64,000 bases of DNA. Source: Desulforhabdus sp. TSK (GTDB taxonomy: Bacteria; Desulfobacterota; Syntrophobacteria; Syntrophobacterales; Syntrophobacteraceae). The stretch's first letter is position 1. Each line of letters opens with the position of its first letter. The notes beneath the pieces were generated by a model that searched no databases, was not told where the DNA came from, and worked only from the letters and a program-made list of their open reading frames with translations. The stretch lies in contig NZ_BQXM01000003.1 in the NCBI RefSeq assembly GCF_022836495.1, forward strand, positions 65,843 through 129,842, in the 5' to 3' direction. The translations under genes and the position numbers were made by a program. This document shows positions 8,457 through 16,531 of the stretch, piece after piece.

Positions 8457-8665
8457 AGGAAAACGAGCAGCACCCCCAAGAGAGGAGCTGGACCTGCGCC
8501 AGGTGCTCGATTCCCCTCGAGCAGGGAACAGTCAACATCTCCTATCTTGGCAGCATGTTCCCGGTGGAGCTTCTGAGATGCCCCCAGTGCGGTCAGGTCC
8601 TCATTCCGGAAGATCTGGCCCTGGGAAAAATGGCGGAAGTGGAAAAGCTCCTCGAAGACAAGTAG
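8453..8665 (+). CDS. Small zinc-ribbon redox protein (DVU_1557-like)
   Basis: Protein of 70 residues whose ATG overlaps the previous stop as ATGA, so it is translationally coupled. Two CxxC pairs (CARC near residue 15, CPQC near residue 43) frame a hydrophobic middle and should bind zinc or iron. I recall a protein of this size and pattern in the Desulfovibrio mop neighbourhood. Its function is not known. The tight coupling suggests a helper or subunit of the electron-transfer protein. Confidence 0.7.
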   Translation: MKENEQHPQERSWTCARCSIPLEQGTVNISYLGSMFPVELLRCPQCGQVLIPEDLALGKMAEVEKLLEDK

Positions 8666-8840
8666 CAGGCAATCCAAAGAATGGGCAGGTGCGACAACCC
8701 TGGGGAACCATTTGCCACCTTGAGATTGTTCCACAAAAAAGTTACATTCATCGCCAGTTTCGAGGCGGTAAGAAAACTCGAAAAGATTAACATTGGCAGC
8801 AGTCTGCTCGAACACACACCCTGGGACAACGAAATCGCCT

Positions 8841-9881
8841 ATGCATACCATGAATCTTTTCCAATCCATTGTGGAGCTCTTGAAAGGCCGGGAGAATTTC
8901 GCTCTTGCCACGATCCTGACGCGCTCCGGTTCGGCTCCTCGGGCCGTCGGGACGCGCATGGTCGTCCGTTCGGACCGGTCGATTCTGGGCACCGTGGGGG
9001 GAGGCATTCTGGAAGCCCAGGTGCAGAAGCTTGCGGCACAGGTCCTCCTCGACCGAACCACGATCCTCAGGGAATTCGACCTCACGGCGGAAGACGCCTC
9101 CAATATGGGCATGATCTGTGGCGGTGATCTCCAGGTCATGATCCAGTTCGTCGATGCAGACGATCCTTCCAACCTTCAGCTCTATGAAGCCGCTGTCAAT
9201 GCGCTCAAAACCCGCAGGCGATCCTGGCTGATCACCGGCATTCCGACAAACGGCAGTGAAGCCTCTCCCAGGCAATCCCTGGCGACCAAAGATGGCTCCG
9301 TGGTCGGGTGGACTGGGGCACCGGACATCGCCTCCCTGACGCCCGCCCCCCTTCAGCCGCAACGCATCCGCCACAACGGGAGCGAATACCTTTTGGAGCC
9401 CCTGTGCAGCGGAGGGATCGTGTACATTTTCGGGGCAGGTCATATCTCTCAAAAGCTGGCTCCCCTGACACAGCTTGTCGGTTTCCATACCGTGGTGTTG
9501 GACGACCGCCCGGAATTTGCCAACCGCCGGCACTTTCAAGCCGCTGATGAGATCATCGTGCTCCATTCTTTCGAGAGTGCACTGGAGGGATTGGAACTGG
9601 ATGACGCGAGCTACCTGGTGCTGGTGACCCGCGGCCATGCCCACGACAAGACGGTTTTGAAACAGGCACTCGCGTCCGGGGCCGGATATATCGGTATGAT
9701 CGGAAGCCGGCGGAAACGGGATGGAATATACAGGGATCTCGCTTCCGAGGGGTTTGATGCCTCTCATTTCAGCCGCGTCCATTCACCCATCGGCCTGGAC
9801 ATTGGTGGGGAAACGCCGGAGGAGATCGCTGTCAGTATTGTGGCGGAACTGATCCAGGTGCGTGCGGGGAAGGGCCGGTGA
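8841..9881 (+). CDS. xdhC: XdhC/CoxI family molybdenum-cofactor insertion protein
   Basis: About 346 residues. It has the XdhC N-terminal domain (GSAPRAVGTRM, then GTVGGGILEA) and a C-terminal Rossmann domain (IFGAGHIS, then IGMIGSRRK). Family members bind the molybdenum cofactor, protect it and help insert it, after sulfuration where needed, into xanthine-oxidase-family enzymes. Its client here should be Mop. Two nearby ATG codons (8841 and 8850) are possible, and neither has a strong ribosome site. A TTG at 8793 is also open. The stop overlaps the next gene's GTG. Confidence 0.88.
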   Translation: MHTMNLFQSIVELLKGRENFALATILTRSGSAPRAVGTRMVVRSDRSILGTVGGGILEAQVQKLAAQVLLDRTTILREFDLTAEDASNMGMICGGDLQVMIQFVDADDPSNLQLYEAAVNALKTRRRSWLITGIPTNGSEASPRQSLATKDGSVVGWTGAPDIASLTPAPLQPQRIRHNGSEYLLEPLCSGGIVYIFGAGHISQKLAPLTQLVGFHTVVLDDRPEFANRRHFQAADEIIVLHSFESALEGLELDDASYLVLVTRGHAHDKTVLKQALASGAGYIGMIGSRRKRDGIYRDLASEGFDASHFSRVHSPIGLDIGGETPEEIAVSIVAELIQVRAGKGR

Positions 9882-11623
9882 CCCACCCCTCCAAGCTCTG
9901 CGCCCTGGTGCTGGCGGCTGGATACTCCTCGCGCATGGGGGCCTTCAAGCCCCTTCTTCCCCTGGGGTCGACCACCCTTCTGGAAAGAGTTGTCAAGCTC
10001 TTCCAGTGTGCGGGCGTTGAAGATGTCCGGGTCGTGGTGGGACACAAGGCCGAATCAATCGAGTCTTTCGCGAGAGATCTCGGGGCCAGGGCCATTTTCA
10101 ATCCTGACTACCCTCAGGGGATGTTTTCTTCCATCGTTGCCGGGGTGAAAGCTCTGGAGGCCGATGTCCGCGCGTTCTTTCTGCTCCCGACGGATATTCC
10201 GCTTGTCAGGCAGGCCACCATCCGGGCTCTCACGGAAGCCCACCGCCACCATCCCGGACGTATCATTTATCCCCGATTTCTGGACCTCCGAGGGCATCCG
10301 CCACTCATCCCCGTCGATGTCCTTCGTGACGAGCTTTCCGCCAATCCCCGGGGCGGTCTGCGCGACATTTTGAGCCGCCACGAAGGAGAGGCTGTGGATT
10401 TGGACGTGATCGATGAAGGAATCCTCACGGATTGCGACACCAGGGCGGACTTTGAGCGGCTTCAGGCGCGGTTGCTGGAGGAGCATTTCCCGTCGAGACG
10501 GGAATGTGAAGCTCTGTGGGCCAAATACGATGCTCCTGAAAAAGTCGTGAACCATTGCTGCATGGTGGCCGAATGGAGCCGGATTCTGGCGATTCGCCTC
10601 AACCAGGTCGGCCTCCCACTGGATGCCGGCCTCACCGCTGCGGCCGCCCGTGTGCACGACCTGCTGAAAGGTCACAAGGATCATGCTCGCGCTGGAGGCA
10701 ACATCCTCCGAGAGCTGGGCTTTCCAAGGGTTGCCGACATTGTGGCCTCCCACATGGAGCTCCCATCGAAAGACGGAAGCTCCCGGGCCGAATTTTTGGA
10801 CGAAAGCCATCTGGTCTACCTGGCGGACAAGCTCATCCGCGGAGACGAATTCGTTTCCCTCGAAGAACGCTTCAGAGGTTCCATCTCCAGGTTCTGCAGC
10901 AATCCTGAAATCCTGAGGGCTGTCCTGCGGCGCTACGAAGACGCCCGGAGAATCAAGATCCGCATCGAAGAGCTTCTGCAGACTCCGCTGGAAGATTTGG
11001 CCGTCGTGCATGAACGAAACCTGCGTGCCTGCCTTCACGGAAGGCACCGCACGCTTTACCTGGCGCGTCACGGAGCCATCGAGACAAACGGAAGGGGGCG
11101 TTCCTACATCGGCCAGCTGGAGCTGCCTCTCAGCGCCGAAGGCACTCGCCAGGCGGAAGGACTGCGGGAAAAACTCCGTGATACGCCCCTCGCGGCCATC
11201 TATTGCAGCGACTTGCAACGTTCGATGGATACGGCGGAAATCGTGGCAGAACCCCATGGGATAAAACCCCAGCCCCTGCCCGAGCTGCGGGAAATCCACC
11301 TGGGAAAATGGGAGGGGATGGATTTCGAAACAGTTCGCCGAGATTTCCCCGGGGAGTTTGAGGCCCGTGGGCTGGATATCGTCGGGTACCGGCCCCCGGG
11401 GGGAGAAAGTTTCCAAGACTGCGCCCTGCGCGTCATACCGGCACTTTACCATATCTTTCACAGCACCCGCGGCGATATCCTCATCGTCGGCCACGCCGGC
11501 GTCAACCGCATCATCCTCTCCCAGGCCATGGGAGCCGACCTGAAGGACCTCTTCAAGATCCGCCAGGAATACTGCTGCCTGGACCGGATCCTTTACAACG
11601 ATCACCAATTTTCCATGGCGTGA
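9878..11623 (+). CDS. MobA-like nucleotidyltransferase, HD and histidine phosphatase fusion (DVU_1551-like)
   Basis: Protein of 581 residues with a GTG start overlapping xdhC (GTGA) and a purine-rich ribosome site at 9866-9873. Domain 1 (about 1-195) is a MobA/MocA-type transferase (LAAGYSSRMG, KPLLPLG, PTDIPLV) that could attach CMP to molybdopterin. Domain 2 (about 205-370) is an HD phosphohydrolase (VNHCCMVAEW, VHDLLKG). Domain 3 (about 385-581) is a phosphoglycerate-mutase-type phosphatase (LARHGAIETN, near 392). MOP uses a cytosine dinucleotide cofactor, so domain 1 probably makes it. The roles of the other two domains are unknown. Confidence 0.85.
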   Translation: MTHPSKLCALVLAAGYSSRMGAFKPLLPLGSTTLLERVVKLFQCAGVEDVRVVVGHKAESIESFARDLGARAIFNPDYPQGMFSSIVAGVKALEADVRAFFLLPTDIPLVRQATIRALTEAHRHHPGRIIYPRFLDLRGHPPLIPVDVLRDELSANPRGGLRDILSRHEGEAVDLDVIDEGILTDCDTRADFERLQARLLEEHFPSRRECEALWAKYDAPEKVVNHCCMVAEWSRILAIRLNQVGLPLDAGLTAAAARVHDLLKGHKDHARAGGNILRELGFPRVADIVASHMELPSKDGSSRAEFLDESHLVYLADKLIRGDEFVSLEERFRGSISRFCSNPEILRAVLRRYEDARRIKIRIEELLQTPLEDLAVVHERNLRACLHGRHRTLYLARHGAIETNGRGRSYIGQLELPLSAEGTRQAEGLREKLRDTPLAAIYCSDLQRSMDTAEIVAEPHGIKPQPLPELREIHLGKWEGMDFETVRRDFPGEFEARGLDIVGYRPPGGESFQDCALRVIPALYHIFHSTRGDILIVGHAGVNRIILSQAMGADLKDLFKIRQEYCCLDRILYNDHQFSMA

Positions 11624-12031
11624 TTGTTCAGGGAACCGCTGTGGGGAGTCATTCCTGCACGGGCAGCACCGCCGAGGAAGACGCCCGCGCTCACCGGTGA
11701 AACCCCGACTTCAATATCTCCAACCAACCTGTTTCAGCACTTGCCCCATCTTTCATTCCTGACCGACCCTCGAAAAATTAATGTCAAAACCTAGTAAATT
11801 CCCGAGCTGTATTGGCTCCAGGTCTCTGGTTTAATGCAAATCACGATAAGGGATTGCATTGATCGCCGGAAGGAATGCGAAGGACTCTTACCGTTCGACC
11901 GGAAAAGACGCGGACAGAAAAGAGTCCTTCTTACAGCAGGCTGCTCTGAAACATACAGACCCACCCAATGATTACGGAATAGAAACAGAAACAGTGTTGA
12001 AAACCTGGAACATCAACGAGGAGAATGGAAA
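11624..12031. other. Intergenic region before the sulfatase-like operon
   Basis: About 400 bases without a gene. It holds the inverted repeat at 11879-11930 and a weaker imperfect one near 11835-11858. No clear promoter is seen. Confidence 0.5.
11879..11930 (+). repeat. 11-bp inverted repeat in the sulfatase leader
   Basis: GAAGGACTCTT at 11879-11889 is exactly complementary to 11920-11930. The 30-base loop contains a small CCG/CGG stem. It lies about 100 bases before the sulfatase-like start and could act as an operator or a leader hairpin. Confidence 0.5.
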
Positions 12032-13570
12032 ATGAGTGACAACGGCGCCACCAAAGCCCCCATCAAGAATGTCGTGTTCATCATGCTGGACACCCTTCAG
12101 TTCAACTACCTGGGCTGCTACGGGAATAACGCGGTCAAGACGCCCAACATCGACCGTTTCGCCCGCAACGGCATTTTGTTCGAAAACGCCTACAGCGAGG
12201 GGCTTCCCACCGTACCCGTCCGCCGCGCCCTCATGACCGGCCGATTCACCCTGCCGGTTGCAGGCTGGCAACCCCTGTCCCACGACGACACCACCATCAC
12301 CGACATCTTGTGGGGCCGCAAAGTACAAACCGCTCTTGTATACGACACGCCTCCCATGCGCCTTCCCAAGTACGGTTATTCCCGCGGCTTCGACTATGTG
12401 AAGTTCTGCCCGGGCCATGAGCTCGATCACACCACATACAAGGATGATCCCCTCGATCCCGGCATGCGGGCTATCGATTACACCTCCCCCACCATGGTCT
12501 ACAACGAAAAGGGCGAGCTCATCGATGACGCCAGCAAGGCTCTGCTGGACGAGATCGACTGTTTCCTGCGCTTCCGGCAGAACTGGCGTTCCGAAGACGA
12601 CAACTACATCAGTGTCGTGGCCAGAGAAGCCGATCACTGGCTGCGGGAAAAACGCATCAAGAACCGCCCCTTCATGCTCTGGATCGATTCCTTTGACCCG
12701 CACGAACCCTGGGATCCACCGTCTGTTTGGACCGGTGAGCCTTGTCCCTACAATCCCGATTATGAAGGGAATCCCATCCTCCTGGCTCCCTGGACACCCG
12801 TTGAAGGCCGCATCACCGACGCCGAGGCCGCTCACGTCCGCGCCTTGTACGCCGAAAATATCACTCTCGTGGACAAACAGATCGGCAAGCTCCTGGACTC
12901 CATCAGAGACCAGGGCATCTGGGATGAAACCATGATCATCATCACCTCCGACCACGGTCAGCCCATGGGCAAGGGAGAGCACGGGCATGGCATCATGCGC
13001 AAATGCCGTCCCTGGCCCTACGAAGAACTGGTGCACGTTCCCCTCATGATGCACATCCCTGGGCTGGATGGAGGAAAGCGCATCAAGGGCTTCGTCCAGA
13101 ACGTCGACATCGCTCCCACCATCCTGGACGGCCTGGGACTCCTCGAAGCGGAAAGTCTCGACAGCGGGCACGGATTCCCGGTTTACGACGCCATCGACAT
13201 GCAGGGAGAGAGTCTCTTCCCCCTCATCAAGGGCGAGGTGGACAAGATCCGTGACTACGCCATTGCCGGGTACTTCGGCATGTCGTGGTCCCTCATCACC
13301 GAGGAGTACAGCTTCATCCACTGGATCCTCAAGGATGCGAGTCAAAGGGATTACACCAGCATCACCAATCCCGGCAAAGATACCATGAAAGACGAAGCCA
13401 TGTGGTCCTGCACGGCTGGAGCGAAGCAGGAAGTTCCCGACAGCGACGAAATGTACGACCGCCGCAGCGATCCCTTCCAGCTGAAAAACATCATCAAGGA
13501 ACAGCCCGAAAAGGCGGAGGAGCTCCTCCGACAGCTGAAGCTGGTCATCGGGGAACTGAAGACATCCTGA
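12032..13570 (+). CDS. Sulfatase-like hydrolase with Thr in the catalytic position
   Basis: Protein of 512 residues of the alkaline-phosphatase superfamily, with a GAGGAG site 8 bases before ATG. Asp20 and DHG (TSDHGQPMG) mark the metal site. The sulfatase signature CxPxR reads T60-V-P-V-R before ALMTGR, so there is no Cys or Ser to become formylglycine. The usual acidic residue in the DTLRxD segment is Asn25. This argues against a classical sulfatase and for a phospho- or other ester hydrolase or transferase. There is no signal peptide, so it is probably cytoplasmic. It heads an apparent operon with thioredoxin, a flavoprotein and an MFS transporter. The substrate is unknown. Confidence 0.8.
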   Translation: MSDNGATKAPIKNVVFIMLDTLQFNYLGCYGNNAVKTPNIDRFARNGILFENAYSEGLPTVPVRRALMTGRFTLPVAGWQPLSHDDTTITDILWGRKVQTALVYDTPPMRLPKYGYSRGFDYVKFCPGHELDHTTYKDDPLDPGMRAIDYTSPTMVYNEKGELIDDASKALLDEIDCFLRFRQNWRSEDDNYISVVAREADHWLREKRIKNRPFMLWIDSFDPHEPWDPPSVWTGEPCPYNPDYEGNPILLAPWTPVEGRITDAEAAHVRALYAENITLVDKQIGKLLDSIRDQGIWDETMIIITSDHGQPMGKGEHGHGIMRKCRPWPYEELVHVPLMMHIPGLDGGKRIKGFVQNVDIAPTILDGLGLLEAESLDSGHGFPVYDAIDMQGESLFPLIKGEVDKIRDYAIAGYFGMSWSLITEEYSFIHWILKDASQRDYTSITNPGKDTMKDEAMWSCTAGAKQEVPDSDEMYDRRSDPFQLKNIIKEQPEKAEELLRQLKLVIGELKTS

Positions 13571-13705
13571 AATCCGCCGCCCTTCATGAAAGGGTGGACG
13601 ACAACACACCATGAAGCTGCAGGCAGGGAAGCACTCCCCGAATCAGGTGCTCGGGCTCCCATGCCCTGCCTGCGGGTTCAACACAGACAACAAAAAGGAG
13701 AATCC

Positions 13706-14014
13706 ATGTATCCAGCCGTCACAGACAGCGAATTTTCCTCCACAGTCCAGGCTCTCGACAGCGGAGTTGTCATTTTCGTCAAGAAGCTCTGCCCCCATTG
13801 CAAGAACATGCTGAAAATGTTCGAAAAATTTCAGAAAATCGTTCCAGGTGTTTCCATTTACACGGCGGACATCGAGGACTGCCCCCAATCCATGGCCAGC
13901 TTGGCGGTGGATCGGGCGCCGACGGTCTGCGTGGTGAAGGGGGGCAAGGTCACGGCCCAAAAAACCGGCCTGATGAACCCCAGGGAAATGGCGGACTTTT
14001 ACCAGACCGCCTGA
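13706..14014 (+). CDS. Thioredoxin-like protein with CPHC active site
   Basis: Protein of 102 residues starting at ATG 13706 with AAGGAG five bases upstream. The longer in-frame reading from 13586 has no ribosome site. The active site is Cys29-Pro-His-Cys32, the DsbA-type dipeptide in a thioredoxin/glutaredoxin-sized fold, which usually gives a more oxidising potential than CGPC. The cis-proline loop reads RAPTVCV. No signal peptide. It is followed 33 bases later by a thioredoxin-reductase-like gene, so the two probably form a redox pair. Confidence 0.85.
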   Translation: MYPAVTDSEFSSTVQALDSGVVIFVKKLCPHCKNMLKMFEKFQKIVPGVSIYTADIEDCPQSMASLAVDRAPTVCVVKGGKVTAQKTGLMNPREMADFYQTA

Positions 14015-14047
14015 GGCATGCGTTTGCAATGAAGAAAGGGCTGAACC

Positions 14048-14980
14048 ATGAAAGAAACCCGTTCCTTTGATGTCGTAATCATCGGGGGTGGCATCGCCGG
14101 CATGACGGCGGCCATCTACCTGGCCAGGGCCAATGTCAAAGCCGTCATCCTGGAGAAAGCCATCTGCGGTGGGCTCTGCAATTACACGTACGTAGTTGAA
14201 AACTTCCCTTCCTATCCCTCCATCCATGGAATGGACCTCATGCAAAAGGTGCGTGAGCACGTGGACCACCTGGGAGTGCCCGTCGAAGAGGTGTGCGAGA
14301 TCGAGCGCATGGATATCGCCGGACGTGAAAAAATCATCGAGACGGACGAAGCGATTTACAAAAGCACAGCCGTCATCGTGGCCACCGGGCGAAAGCCCAT
14401 CATCCTCGATGTTCCGGGAGGCGAAGCGATCCATTACTGCTCCGTCTGCGACGGATTCGCCTATGCAGGCAAACGCGTCCTCGTGGTGGGGGGCGGGAAC
14501 AGCGGGTTTGACGAAAGCCTGTACCTCCTGCGGATCGGCATCAAGCACCTCACCCTGGTGGAAGTGATGGATCGCTTCTTTGCGGCCCAGTCTGCCCAGG
14601 ACGAGCTGCTGAAATGCGGCAATGCCGTGGCCCGCAAGAGGACCAAGGTCCTCGAGGTTCTCCTGGAGAATGGCAAAGTGAAAGGCGCCGTGCTGGAGAA
14701 TGTGGCGACGGGTGAAAAGGAAACCATCGAGGTCGACGGTGTGTTCGTGTTCATGGGCCAGAACCCCACGACGGAATTCCTGAAAGGCATCGTGGATCTC
14801 GACGACTACGGGTATGTTCTGGCCAGGGAGGACATGAGCACCAACGTTCCCGGGGTGTTTTCCGCGGGAGACCTCAACCGCAAGCAGTTTCGACAGCTCA
14901 CGACGGCTATGAATGACGGCACCATTGCTGCCCTGGTTTGCGAGCGCTATGTCCGTGCCAATCAAACATGCAGTGCCTAG
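14048..14980 (+). CDS. Thioredoxin-reductase-like flavoprotein
   Basis: Protein of 310 residues, normal length for the family. FAD motif GGGIAG at 13-18, redox-active Cys131-Ser-Val-Cys134-Asp, second Rossmann motif GGGNSG near 158, and the FAD-closing SAGD near the end. Bacterial NADPH enzymes carry HRRxxxR after the second Rossmann strand. Here the sequence reads VEVMDRF, so NADPH preference is doubtful. NADH, ferredoxin or another donor is possible. It should reduce the CPHC thioredoxin encoded just upstream. Confidence 0.85.
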   Translation: MKETRSFDVVIIGGGIAGMTAAIYLARANVKAVILEKAICGGLCNYTYVVENFPSYPSIHGMDLMQKVREHVDHLGVPVEEVCEIERMDIAGREKIIETDEAIYKSTAVIVATGRKPIILDVPGGEAIHYCSVCDGFAYAGKRVLVVGGGNSGFDESLYLLRIGIKHLTLVEVMDRFFAAQSAQDELLKCGNAVARKRTKVLEVLLENGKVKGAVLENVATGEKETIEVDGVFVFMGQNPTTEFLKGIVDLDDYGYVLAREDMSTNVPGVFSAGDLNRKQFRQLTTAMNDGTIAALVCERYVRANQTCSA

Positions 14981-15001
14981 TACCACCAGAAGGAATAGTA
15001 T

Positions 15002-16387
15002 ATGTCGGAAAACGCAACGGCCATCCCTGCTGACGGCAGGATCAAAATGGGCGAGCTCGAAACAACGGCAAGGATGGTCAACAACTATTTTGACGGTATT
15101 CCGGTGACCGGTATACACAAGCTCCTTTTCTTCATTATCATGGGGGCCTACTTTTTCGAACAGCTCGACAACTGGAACTTTGGGTTCATTGCTCCGGCCA
15201 TCGCCCAGTCGTGGAATCTCCAGATGACCGATATCGCCACGATTGTATTTTGGTATTTCGTCGCCATGACCACCGGCGGCTTCCTCGGCGGTGTCATTTC
15301 CGATTTCATCGGCAGGCGAAAGACATTTCTCGGCGCCATACTTGTCTTTTCCATTGCCTCCGTTGTAACTGGATTCACCAACAATTTCGTCGTTTTCACC
15401 ATCTTCAGGGCTCTGACCGGCTTCGGCGTTTTTTGCCTCATGGTCACTTCACAGGCCTACATTGCGGAAATGGCGCCGGCCGAAAGTCGTGGGAAGTGGC
15501 AGGGACGCGTAGCGGCAGTAGGCTTTTGCGCGGTTCCCGTGGTCGCCTTTCTATGTCGGATCATCGTCCCCATGTCACCCGAAGCATGGCGCATCATTCT
15601 CTATGTCGGCGGCATCGGACTCATCGGTTTCTTTGTGGGATTGAAGTATCTCAAGGAATCGCCGCGATGGCTCGTTTCCCATGGGCGCATTGCGGAGGCC
15701 GAGGAGATCATGAGGTTCTTGACTCATAAGAACATCAACCTGTCGGAAGCCTCGAAGAAAGTTGAAACAAAAATAAAGGTCTCCGAGGTACTCGTCGGCA
15801 TGTTCACGAAGCGCTATATTGTCAGAACACTCTTGCTCATCTTGCTCTTCATCACGATCACACCAGCCGGCTTTCTTTTTACGACCTGGACGACACAGCT
15901 CATCAAGATGAAGGGATTTTCAGTCGCTGACAGCCTCACAGCCACGACCATCATCAGCATTGGAGTACCGGTGGGCTGCTACCTCGCATCCCTTGTGTCC
16001 GACCTCGGGGGCAGAAAGATCCCTCTCATGGTGATTGGAATCCTCTGCGGTCTTGGGGGATTGACCTTCGCCTACATGGACGGCCTGACGGGTCTGACCG
16101 CTGCCGGCTTTACCCTGAGCGTCTTCAACCTCGCCGTTAATTTCATTCTCTTTTCCTACACGGCTGAATCGTATCCCACGAGAATGCGCAACACGGCTAC
16201 CGGTTTCCACAATGGCCTGGCACGGCTTTCGGTTTCAGCGTCCCAGCCGCTGATTCCCATCATTCATCAATCCTACGGGTTCGCCGGTGTCTTCAATTCG
16301 GTGGGCATTCTGTACCTGATTCCCGTCATCCCGCTGCTCATCTGGGGCATGAGGACGGGGGGAAAGAGCCTCGAAGAAATCGAATGA
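15002..16387 (+). CDS. MFS transporter, metabolite:H+ symporter type
   Basis: Protein of 461 residues with about 12 hydrophobic segments and the family loop motifs DFIGRRKTF (loop 2-3), PAESRGKWQG and KESPRWLVSHGR (before the central loop). These fit the sugar/aromatic-acid porter branch. AAGGA precedes the ATG. As last gene of the apparent operon it may bring in the substrate of the sulfatase-like hydrolase. Direction and substrate are inferred only from context. Confidence 0.85.
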   Translation: MSENATAIPADGRIKMGELETTARMVNNYFDGIPVTGIHKLLFFIIMGAYFFEQLDNWNFGFIAPAIAQSWNLQMTDIATIVFWYFVAMTTGGFLGGVISDFIGRRKTFLGAILVFSIASVVTGFTNNFVVFTIFRALTGFGVFCLMVTSQAYIAEMAPAESRGKWQGRVAAVGFCAVPVVAFLCRIIVPMSPEAWRIILYVGGIGLIGFFVGLKYLKESPRWLVSHGRIAEAEEIMRFLTHKNINLSEASKKVETKIKVSEVLVGMFTKRYIVRTLLLILLFITITPAGFLFTTWTTQLIKMKGFSVADSLTATTIISIGVPVGCYLASLVSDLGGRKIPLMVIGILCGLGGLTFAYMDGLTGLTAAGFTLSVFNLAVNFILFSYTAESYPTRMRNTATGFHNGLARLSVSASQPLIPIIHQSYGFAGVFNSVGILYLIPVIPLLIWGMRTGGKSLEEIE

Positions 16388-16447
16388 GGACCGCCTGAGG
16401 GAATCGTCTTTCTTACTGGAGCGATCCGAGGTTTCCGAAAAAACAGG

Positions 16448-16484
16448 CTGAAGGGAGAGGCACGCAGGATGCATCTCCCTTCAG
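16448..16484 (+). terminator. Hairpin after the MFS gene
   Basis: CTGAAGGGAGA at 16448-16458 pairs exactly with 16474-16484 around a 15-base loop. It lies 60 bases after the MFS stop and before the sensor gene. There is no T run, so it is a terminator-like or mRNA-stabilising hairpin. Confidence 0.45.
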
Positions 16485-16531
16485 TCCATCGCGGCAGCAT
16501 GGCTTCAACAGATCAATGAACGGTTTCGGTT

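Noticed and set aside
10055-11608. 517-codon open frame antisense to the nucleotidyltransferase fusion
   Set aside because: Shadow frame. The plus strand carries three recognisable domains with overlap coupling to xdhC.
11972-13612. 546-codon open frame antisense to the sulfatase-like gene
   Set aside because: No motif, no ribosome site. The plus strand has the alkaline-phosphatase-superfamily metal motifs.
13643-15118. 491-codon open frame antisense to the thioredoxin and reductase genes
   Set aside because: It spans two well-supported genes and an intergenic gap and resembles no protein.
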